DNA of 63,812 nt, taken from NCBI GenBank assembly GCA_017614465.1, contig JAGABW010000049.1, positions 1 through 63,812 of the forward strand, read 5' to 3'. Position 1 is the first letter of the stretch. The number at the start of each line of letters is the position of its first letter. Positions 55,371 to 62,379 of the stretch are shown here, piece by piece. Source of the stretch: Bacteroidaceae bacterium (GTDB taxonomy: Bacteria; Bacteroidota; Bacteroidia; Bacteroidales; Bacteroidaceae). The position numbers were made by a program, and so were the translations under genes. Under the pieces are notes generated by a model, which searched no databases, had not been told where the DNA came from, and saw only the letters and a program-made list of their open reading frames with translations.

Positions 55371-56867
55371 TTATTTTTTTGCTTTCTTCTTTTTTTCGTA
55401 CATCTGATTAAATATGTCATAATAATGCTCTGGAGCAACATCCTTTAGATCTGCCGGCCACAACTTGGCAAGAACATCTGGAGTGTACTCACATGCCAAC
55501 TTTGAATATTGTAAAAACAAATCATCAAGATTCATTATATAACATATTTGTGCAAGATATGCAAACGATTTGTAATGTAGAGGGTCGCTGGTTTGCTTTG
55601 AAGCCATTGTCAGAAAGAACAATGCAGCACGATAAAAACCATGTGAGAACAATTCTCCACCTGCAAGCATCATGATTGCTGCTTTCCCCGATTCGGTACA
55701 TTCAATGGCGTCATAATATGTTTCCACAGCTTTGTCTGTGTTACCTAAAGCCGTTAGAATATTACCTTTTTGCAACAAAAACTCTGCCTCGTGGGGATAA
55801 GTTCTTAAAACTACATTTATTAAACTGAGTGCTTCTTTATAGAAACCTCCGATATATAAAGAATCGGATATAAATGCTCTGTTATTAGCTTGGAGCTCCT
55901 TGTTCTTCTTCTCTTTTTTTGTAGAGTAATCTCTTGCCTTTATCAGAAAATTATATCCTTCTTCAAACTGTTTGTTCATGACGTAACATCTTCCGATTAT
56001 CATCAGAAATGTTTCATCATGCGTCCTCTCATAATATTTTAGATAGGCATCGAGTGCTTTGGCATAGTTCTGAAGGTCATAATAACCATGTCCCTTCACC
56101 ATCAGAGCCTGAATATCGTTGGGATTAACGGCAATGGCATTTTCTGCCGAATTAACCGAATCCTCAGTCTTGCCTGTTACGTGCTGTAATGATGCAAGAT
56201 AAGTCCAACCTTGAGGCATGTAGGGATTATTATCCAAACACTGCGAATAAACATTGATTTCTTCTTCAAATAAATCGCTGTCGTGACAAACTTTAGCCAC
56301 TTCAATATCTATCTCATCCCCATCAAGCGGTGAACAGATTCTCAGATATTCGTTTACCCATTCACGGATGGAGTTGTTGCTTAACGGATTTGTACTTAGA
56401 TCTGAAAAAGAGACTATAATATGAAAATATGCGTCTTTCAAACGATTTTTACCTTCGTTTTTGTTCGCCATTCTTTCACATTCTTCCTGCTCAATAGTTA
56501 TCCACTGTCTGAAATATTCAAACGCCGCCTTATCATCGCCTTCTTGGGCACAAGCTAATTGGGCCTTAAAATAATAAACATCATGATCTTCTTCAACATT
56601 AAGAAGTTGAAGCACTTCTTCGGCTTCATCGAATCTGTGAAGACTGATTAATGAGTTTACCTTCAAAGATAGCAGATATGAATCTCCATCATGTAGCTTA
56701 AGTCCGTCGAGAACAGTCTCAAGCATTTTGTTCAGGTCATCATTTGCTAAATAATACTCTGCGATATCAACAAAATCATCAGAATCAAGATAACAGACCT
56801 TACCTTGTTCCTTAGCACTTTCATACTTGTTTAATATGTCTTTAAATTCTAATGAATTATAATTCAT
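55371..56867 (-). CDS. Cytoplasmic TPR-repeat protein
   Basis: 498 residues, no signal peptide, about ten TPR motifs through most of the length (for example YMPQGWTYLASLQHVTGKTE and ALMVKGHGYYDLQNYAKALD), and a very basic C-terminal tail (MYEKKKKAKK). TPR proteins are protein-binding scaffolds. It is first in the DUF4836-ABC-permease-kinase cluster, 67 bases after glnS and 28 bases before the DUF4836 gene. Confidence 0.88.
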   Translation of the reverse strand: MNYNSLEFKDILNKYESAKEQGKVCYLDSDDFVDIAEYYLANDDLNKMLETVLDGLKLHDGDSYLLSLKVNSLISLHRFDEAEEVLQLLNVEEDHDVYYFKAQLACAQEGDDKAAFEYFRQWITIEQEECERMANKNEGKNRLKDAYFHIIVSFSDLSTNPLSNNSIREWVNEYLRICSPLDGDEIDIEVAKVCHDSDLFEEEINVYSQCLDNNPYMPQGWTYLASLQHVTGKTEDSVNSAENAIAVNPNDIQALMVKGHGYYDLQNYAKALDAYLKYYERTHDETFLMIIGRCYVMNKQFEEGYNFLIKARDYSTKKEKKNKELQANNRAFISDSLYIGGFYKEALSLINVVLRTYPHEAEFLLQKGNILTALGNTDKAVETYYDAIECTESGKAAIMMLAGGELFSHGFYRAALFFLTMASKQTSDPLHYKSFAYLAQICYIMNLDDLFLQYSKLACEYTPDVLAKLWPADLKDVAPEHYYDIFNQMYEKKKKAKK

Positions 56868-56934
56868 ATATTGATTTTATTGATATTTTTTAGAGTTGTA
56901 AAATCCCATCACGTATTCTTGTGATACGTAGATT

Positions 56935-58686
56935 TTATTTACTTATCTTTGCCCAACTGTCCTTAAGTCCTACTGTACGATTAAATATGAGATGGTCATT
57001 TGTTGAATCTGCATCTGGAGTGTAATAACCGATACGTTGGAATTGTATATAGTCCAATGGCTTGAATTCTGTTGCATATTTCTCTATATATGCCTTAGTG
57101 TTAATTTCAAGACTATTTGGATTAAGGAATGGACGCATGGCCTCTATACCTCTGACACCTTCATGTTCATCTGAATATTTCTTAATCTCATCTCTTGGAT
57201 TCTCAACCATCCACAAACGGTCGTAATTGCGAACTTCTACAGGGAGGCAGTGGTTAACACTAAGCCAATGAATTGTACCTTTAACCTTTCGGTTGGCCTC
57301 TGGCATACCACTCTTTGTCTGTGGATCATATTCGCAATATATTTCCTCGATATTACCCTCAGCGTCTTTCTTAACACCTGTACATTTGATGATATAGGCA
57401 TTTTTAAGACGAACCTCACGATCAACAGATAATCTGAAGAACTTTTTAGGAGCATCCTCCATAAAGTCGTCACGTTCAATCCATAATTCACGACTGAACT
57501 CTATTGTGTGTTTCTTTGAGTTCTCATCTTCTGGATTATCAATTGCCTCAAGTGTCTCTACTTGTCCTTCAGGATAATTAGTGATAATCAACTTCACTGG
57601 ATTTAAGACTGCACTCAAGCGAGTTGCGCGTTTGTTCAAATCTTCACGTACTGAATATTCAAGCATCGCATAGTCATTCAATGCATCATATTTTGTGTAG
57701 CCGATCATCTTGATGAAATTACGGATACTCTCAGGACTGTAACCACGACGGCGCATACCGCAAATAGTAGGCATTCGTGGATCATCCCATCCTGAAACCA
57801 CACCTTCTTGTGTTAGAATCAGAAGATTTCTTTTTGACATGAGGGTGTATGAAAGGTTCAACTTGTTAAACTCTGTCTGGCGTGGACGGTTGTCATCGAG
57901 ATTGTCCCCTTCCCCTCTTGACATCTTAAGCCAGTCAATAAACAAATCGTATAATGGACGATGAGGCACAAACTCCAATGTACACAAAGAATGTGTCACA
58001 CCTTCGAAGAAGTCTGATTGTCCGTGTGCAAAGTCATAGTTTGGATAAACATTCCATTTTGTTCCGGTTCTGTGATGTGGAATCTTCTTTACACGATAGA
58101 TGATTGGATCTCTGAAGTGCATGTTAGAGTTTGCCATATCTATCTTTGCACGCAAAACCATTGCTCCTTCTTCAATCTCACCAGCCTGCATCTTTTGAAA
58201 CAGTTGGAGGTTTTCCTCAACAGGACGATTACGATATGGACTATCTGTTCCTGGAGTTGTTGGAGTACCTTTCTGTGCAGCAATTTCTTCAGAAGACTGT
58301 TCATCAATATATGCCTTGCCTTCTTTGATTAATTCAATAGCAAAGTCATACAACTGCTGGAAATAATCTGAAGCATAATACACATTACCCCAGTTGAAAC
58401 CGAGCCATTTGATGTCTTCCTGAATAGCATCAACATACTCGACATCTTCCTTTGCAGGGTTGGTATCGTCAAATCGGAGATTACATACACCTCCGTATTT
58501 TTCTGCTAATCCAAAATCCAGGCAAATGGCCTTTGCGTGTCCGATATGTAAATATCCGTTTGGCTCTGGTGGAAAACGAGTCTGTAATTTTCCGCCATTC
58601 TTACCTTCTTCAAGATTTTGTTTAACTATTTCTTCAACGAAGCTAAGTGATTCACTTTTTACTTCTTCTGTATTTTTGATTTCCAT
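56935..58686 (-). CDS. glnS: Glutamine--tRNA ligase
   Basis: Charges tRNA-Gln. The 583 residues are the usual length. The class I signature is PEPNGYLHIGHAKAI and the second is LMSKRNL. The catalytic domain is followed by the two beta-barrel anticodon-binding domains (VRLKNAYIIKCTG, KGTIHWLSV). Features such as RFDDTNPAKED distinguish it from GluRS. Direct tRNA-Gln charging is the known route in most Bacteroidetes. A -7 box TATCTTTG lies at 58720-58713. Confidence 0.97.
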   Translation of the reverse strand: MEIKNTEEVKSESLSFVEEIVKQNLEEGKNGGKLQTRFPPEPNGYLHIGHAKAICLDFGLAEKYGGVCNLRFDDTNPAKEDVEYVDAIQEDIKWLGFNWGNVYYASDYFQQLYDFAIELIKEGKAYIDEQSSEEIAAQKGTPTTPGTDSPYRNRPVEENLQLFQKMQAGEIEEGAMVLRAKIDMANSNMHFRDPIIYRVKKIPHHRTGTKWNVYPNYDFAHGQSDFFEGVTHSLCTLEFVPHRPLYDLFIDWLKMSRGEGDNLDDNRPRQTEFNKLNLSYTLMSKRNLLILTQEGVVSGWDDPRMPTICGMRRRGYSPESIRNFIKMIGYTKYDALNDYAMLEYSVREDLNKRATRLSAVLNPVKLIITNYPEGQVETLEAIDNPEDENSKKHTIEFSRELWIERDDFMEDAPKKFFRLSVDREVRLKNAYIIKCTGVKKDAEGNIEEIYCEYDPQTKSGMPEANRKVKGTIHWLSVNHCLPVEVRNYDRLWMVENPRDEIKKYSDEHEGVRGIEAMRPFLNPNSLEINTKAYIEKYATEFKPLDYIQFQRIGYYTPDADSTNDHLIFNRTVGLKDSWAKISK

Positions 58687-58712
58687 TTTTATAAATAGTT
58701 TCTAATTTTATG

Positions 58713-58720
58713 CAAAGATA
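58713..58720 (-). promoter_or_regulatory. -7 element for glnS
   Basis: Minus-strand TATCTTTG, 27-34 bases before the ATG. No TTTG at the expected distance. If used, the leader is about 20 nt. Confidence 0.45.
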
Positions 58721-58779
58721 GTGATTAATTATTAATTGTATGATAATAATGCTATCATACATGTAGGAATTACATTTTA

Positions 58780-59631
58780 TTAACTATAATACTTCAATAA
58801 TCCGTCCATTGGCGAGCGCATTATCACACCAATTTCGTAACCTAATTGTTCTGCAACTTCTTTAATTTCATCTTCATACACCCATGCTATCGAACCCACA
58901 AAATTTACTTGCAGTTGCTTTGACGGAGAATAACACTCGTATGATTTTATATTTCTGACAAAGAACTGTTTGAAACAATTTATCAGAAATGAATGAATTT
59001 CGTCGTTGTCGCGATGATGTTGACAAAACTGACTTATTTCGCCAAGAAATCTATTTGGTAATGGCTGACGATAAGTCTTTTCTATAATCGAAGCTCCTGT
59101 CTGTTGGGTTTCTGTATAAAACAAATCTGTTAGATCTTGCGAAAACTGATTCTTCAGCATATCTCCCACCAAACGTTTTCCTATATATGCAGCACTTCCT
59201 TCATCACCGAGGATATATCCCAACGGAGACACATTCTTCAGGATCTTATGACCGTCGTAATAGCAGGAATTAGAACCTGTACCCAAAATACATGCGACTC
59301 CTGAATTATTACCAAGCAAAGCGTGTGCTGCGCCTAATAAATCAGAATTGACTTCTGCCTTACATGCAAGGTCTTGCTCTAAAATGGCTTTCAGTCTTGG
59401 TGCCGTTTCAGGAGTACATCCTGCTCCATAAAAATATACCGTCAAGTCATCGCCGTCTTGCAAGTCAAGCTGAGGCAATAATTCGTCTTGTATTATTTTA
59501 TGAATTATATTATCGTTTTGATGAAAGGGATTGATTCCTTGTGTTGAAAAAGAGTCGGACTGAGCATTATCACCAGAATTGACATAATGCCAGTCTGTCT
59601 TAGTCGAACCACTATCTGCAATTAGTATCAT
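58780..59631 (-). CDS. BadF/BadG/BcrA/BcrD-type ATPase, probable N-acetylglucosamine-type kinase
   Basis: 283-residue member of the ASKHA fold. The phosphate-1 motif is ADSGSTKTDW, phosphate-2 is ILGTGSNSCYY, and YILGDEGSAAYIGKRL matches GlcNAc kinases and the BadF-type superfamily. Sugar kinases of this shape phosphorylate GlcNAc or related amino sugars. The stop/start overlap of four bases with the upstream GDP-mannose pyrophosphorylase-like gene suggests linked functions. Substrate inferred from family only. Confidence 0.87.
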   Translation of the reverse strand: MILIADSGSTKTDWHYVNSGDNAQSDSFSTQGINPFHQNDNIIHKIIQDELLPQLDLQDGDDLTVYFYGAGCTPETAPRLKAILEQDLACKAEVNSDLLGAAHALLGNNSGVACILGTGSNSCYYDGHKILKNVSPLGYILGDEGSAAYIGKRLVGDMLKNQFSQDLTDLFYTETQQTGASIIEKTYRQPLPNRFLGEISQFCQHHRDNDEIHSFLINCFKQFFVRNIKSYECYSPSKQLQVNFVGSIAWVYEDEIKEVAEQLGYEIGVIMRSPMDGLLKYYS

Positions 59632-60680
59632 TCTGCACTAAAATCTTTAATACGTTGTTCTTCGCTTAATTTACAAATCAACAGAGTATCGTCTTTCTCT
59701 GCCACTATATAGCCGTCAAGTCCTTGAACTACAACTCTGCGTTCTTCAGTTGTGTGGACAATACAATTATGGCAATCGTGCAGGTCGATACGCTGCCCTA
59801 TTGTGGCATTTCCTTCGCTGTCTTTATCCGACAGAGTGATTAACGACCCCCATGTGCCGACATCACTCCAACCAAAATCGGCAGGATATACAAATATGTC
59901 TGAGGCATTTTCCATTACGGCATAGTCAATGCTGATACTTGGACATGTTGGGAACAACTCATTTACTTTTTGTTGTTCTTCATTCGTTCCAAGATATGCG
60001 TCTAATTTCTCAAACACCGCTGCAACTTCCACTGCATATGTGTTTAATGCGTTGACAATTGTTTGGACATTCCATACGAAAATACCTGAATTCCAATAGA
60101 ATTCTTGTTGCTGAATATATTCCTGTGCAGTTTTCAAATCTGGTTTCTCTCTGAATTTTGCAACTTTATATATTGTGTTATCGTCGTTCCCTGAGTTAGT
60201 TCGTTCAATATATCCATATCCGGTTTCGGGACGTGTAGGCTTCATTCCAAGAGTTAATATTGCATTATTCTGAGACGTGAATTCCAATGATTTGTTTATA
60301 ACCTTTTGGAATTCAATCACGTCTGTCACCATATGATCGCTTGGTGTTACAACAAGATTAGCTTCTGCATCAATTTTCTTGATTCTCCAGCTAACATATG
60401 CTATACATGGCGCGGTATTTCGTCGGCATGGTTCCAACAATATATGATCTGCAGGAATTTCCGGTAGTTGTTGCTGCACAATTGTCTGGTATTCCTTGCT
60501 TGTTACCACCCATACATTTTCTGAAGGAATGATTCCACGGAATCTGTCCAGGGTCATCTGTATGAACGTGCGTCCGCATCCTAAGACATCTATAAATTGT
60601 TTTGGATATTTTGGTGTGCTCATTGGCCAGAATCTGCTTCCAACGCCTCCAGCCATTATTACTAAATGATTATGATTCAT
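59628..60680 (-). CDS. Mannose-1-phosphate guanylyltransferase (paralogue 2)
   Basis: 350 residues with the nucleotidyltransferase signature MAGGVGSRFWPMSTPKYPKQ and the GMP-family motifs LLEPCRRNT and VTPSDHMV. The C-terminal part ends NLRVVVQ-like (RRVVVQGLDGYIVAE). It is clearly homologous along its whole length to the copy at 31377-32459, but they are well diverged. It overlaps the downstream sugar kinase by four bases (ATGA), so kinase and nucleotidyltransferase are made together. No isomerase domain. Which sugar phosphate it uses in vivo is not certain. Confidence 0.9.
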   Translation of the reverse strand: MNHNHLVIMAGGVGSRFWPMSTPKYPKQFIDVLGCGRTFIQMTLDRFRGIIPSENVWVVTSKEYQTIVQQQLPEIPADHILLEPCRRNTAPCIAYVSWRIKKIDAEANLVVTPSDHMVTDVIEFQKVINKSLEFTSQNNAILTLGMKPTRPETGYGYIERTNSGNDDNTIYKVAKFREKPDLKTAQEYIQQQEFYWNSGIFVWNVQTIVNALNTYAVEVAAVFEKLDAYLGTNEEQQKVNELFPTCPSISIDYAVMENASDIFVYPADFGWSDVGTWGSLITLSDKDSEGNATIGQRIDLHDCHNCIVHTTEERRVVVQGLDGYIVAEKDDTLLICKLSEEQRIKDFSAE

Positions 60681-60752
60681 TATATCTTATGTATTTAATC
60701 AACATAAGGATTATTAAAGTCTGTATTAATAATCCTATTCTTCATATCACTG

Positions 60753-60784
60753 CAAAGATAAAAAAAAAGCGGCTAACTACCAAA
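60753..60784 (-). promoter_or_regulatory. Promoter of the GMP-kinase pair, inside the rpsP terminator
   Basis: Minus-strand TTTG (60784-60781), 20 bases, TATCTTTG (60760-60753). The -33 box lies in the loop of the rpsP terminator hairpin and the -7 box begins at its T-tract. Predicted start near 60746, leader about 65 nt. Confidence 0.55.
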
Positions 60785-60796
60785 ATAGTCAGTCGC
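60760..60796 (-). terminator. Rho-independent terminator of rpsP
   Basis: On the minus strand GCGACTGACTA (60796-60786) pairs with TAGTTAGCCGC (60779-60769), with one mismatch and one wobble, and T9 follows (60768-60760). It sits 70 bases after the rpsP stop. Confidence 0.7.
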
Positions 60797-60865
60797 ATTT
60801 CTCTAAAAAAATTAATATGTTATAAACCGTATAAAAATATCTCTACAGTTTAAACAAATAACTTT

Positions 60866-61399
60866 TTAAGCTTCTGCAGGTGCTTCTTCAGCAGCTTCTT
60901 CTGTTGCAGGTTCTTCTGCTGGAGTTTCAGCAGCTACTGCAGCAGCTTTCTTTTCAGCTACTTTCTGAGCGATAGCTTCGTTAACTTTCTTTTCTGCAGC
61001 AAGACGTGCTTCGTATGCAGCCTTCTTTTCAGCAGCTTTTTGTGATTCAAAAGCGTTAAGCTTGTTAAGCTTTTCTGATTTCCAAGCATCGAATTTTGCT
61101 TGAGCTGCCTGTTCGTCAAACGCACCTTTCTTAACACCGCCAAGGAGGTGCTTCATCATGTAAACTCCTTCAGATGAAAGGATGTTACGAACTGTGTCTG
61201 TAGGCTGTGCACCGCACTGTACCCAATGAAGAGCACGATCAAAGTTCAAATCAATTGTAGCAGGATTGGTGTTTGGGTTGTATGTACCAATCTTTTCAAC
61301 GAATCGACCATCACGTGGTGCATTAACATCTGCGATTACGATAGCATAGAATGCATAATTCTTGCGACCGTGACGCTGCAATCTAATTTTAGTTGCCAT
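60866..61399 (-). CDS. rpsP: 30S ribosomal protein S16 with long acidic/Ala-rich C-terminal tail
   Basis: Small-subunit ribosomal protein involved in 30S assembly. The first 80 residues are the S16 core ([21 protein letters not shown], then [13 protein letters not shown]). About 95 more residues follow, rich in Ala, Lys and Glu, first a likely helix ([17 protein letters not shown]), then an acidic AEETPAEEP-type tail. S16 is usually 80-90 residues; extended forms are common in Bacteroidetes. It has its own promoter and terminator, with no rimM or trmD next to it. Confidence 0.95.
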   Translation of the reverse strand: MATKIRLQRHGRKNYAFYAIVIADVNAPRDGRFVEKIGTYNPNTNPATIDLNFDRALHWVQCGAQPTDTVRNILSSEGVYMMKHLLGGVKKGAFDEQAAQAKFDAWKSEKLNKLNAFESQKAAEKKAAYEARLAAEKKVNEAIAQKVAEKKAAAVAAETPAEEPATEEAAEEAPAEA

Positions 61400-61464
61400 T
61401 TTCTGTTTTCTTTGTTTTTGTTATTAAATGATTTGAATATGCTGCTAACTCGTAACAGCGGCTG

Positions 61465-61495
61465 CAAAGTTACAAAAAAATATTAGTTTGACAAA
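61465..61495 (-). promoter_or_regulatory. rpsP promoter
   Basis: Minus-strand TTTG (61495-61492), 19 bases, TAACTTTG (61472-61465). Predicted start near 61458, leader about 58 nt; a weak GCTG/CAGC hairpin lies at its start. Confidence 0.6.
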
Positions 61496-61578
61496 ATATT
61501 TAATCAAAGACTTTTACATCAGTATATAAAACAATTATATTGCATCAATTTTTGTTCAGAAAAATCGTATCTGAATAA

Positions 61579-62325
61579 TTACTGTTTTGTCTTGACTATA
61601 TCAAAAAGATATGTAAATCGTGCCGAGATTGTTTGGTGGGCAGAACGTGCGAAGTCGCCTTTTTTGCTGTTGTCAAACACATCCCCCAGCCCATAATAAT
61701 ATCTGGCTTCTAACAGAAAATGACCGATGTTGGTACTTAATTCCATTCCGAAACCACCTGTGATACCATAATCAAATTTGTTCTTGACATTCAAACCGTA
61801 TTGCTCTATCACATGACTCGGTCTGTTATCTGTGTTCCATGCGCCGCCATACGACTCGGTGCTGCCAAGATTTATTCCGATCTGAGGACCTGCTTCAAAC
61901 AAGAACTTACATCCCTTTTTCTCATATCCCCACCCCATCTGCATAAGTAATGGTATCTGCAAATACGAAAGATCTCTGTGATATGTGTTACCACTTCCAT
62001 CCTCTATATTTTCTTTCCATCCTAAATTGGCATAATTCAATTCGGCTTGCACACCACATATAGTTGTAAAGTATTTCTCGCAGATATATCGTGCCGTTAA
62101 TCCAAATGTTGGGTTAATCTTGTATGACTGATTGATCTTTGGTTCAAAATTCATTTGAGTCAATGTGGTTCCGACATTGCATCCGAGAGAAAAATCATTT
62201 CTACGCAATCCGACTTGGGCGGAAGCTGGCATTCCTACAATTAGCAGTATAAAGGACAAAGACACACAAAGAATGATGTTTTGTGTCTTTGCCTCAAATA
62301 TCTTGTATTTAAATATATTCTTCAA
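61579..62325 (-). CDS. PorT-family outer-membrane beta-barrel protein
   Basis: 248 residues. An N-terminal extension and signal helix (IILCVSLSFILLIVGMPASAQ) precede about eight amphipathic beta strands (GCNVGTTLTQMNFEP, LQIPLLMQMGWGY, FLFEAGPQIGINLG, LLEARYYYGLGDVFDNS), ending in an aromatic C-terminus. This is the outer-membrane beta-barrel/PorT pattern. Whether it acts in type IX secretion like Porphyromonas PorT cannot be told. It lies 54 bases after the LysM gene, same direction. Confidence 0.82.
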   Translation of the reverse strand: MKNIFKYKIFEAKTQNIILCVSLSFILLIVGMPASAQVGLRRNDFSLGCNVGTTLTQMNFEPKINQSYKINPTFGLTARYICEKYFTTICGVQAELNYANLGWKENIEDGSGNTYHRDLSYLQIPLLMQMGWGYEKKGCKFLFEAGPQIGINLGSTESYGGAWNTDNRPSHVIEQYGLNVKNKFDYGITGGFGMELSTNIGHFLLEARYYYGLGDVFDNSKKGDFARSAHQTISARFTYLFDIVKTKQ

Positions 62326-62379
62326 GAGATTTTTACGCTAAAATATGGGTGAAAATCTGTGTTTTAATATGAAGTAGTC

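Noticed and set aside
56896..56937. Hairpin (TAAAATC..GATTTTA with ACGTAT/ATACGT) at the end of glnS as a terminator
   Set aside because: The stem is interrupted and not followed by a T-run on the glnS strand, so I did not call it.
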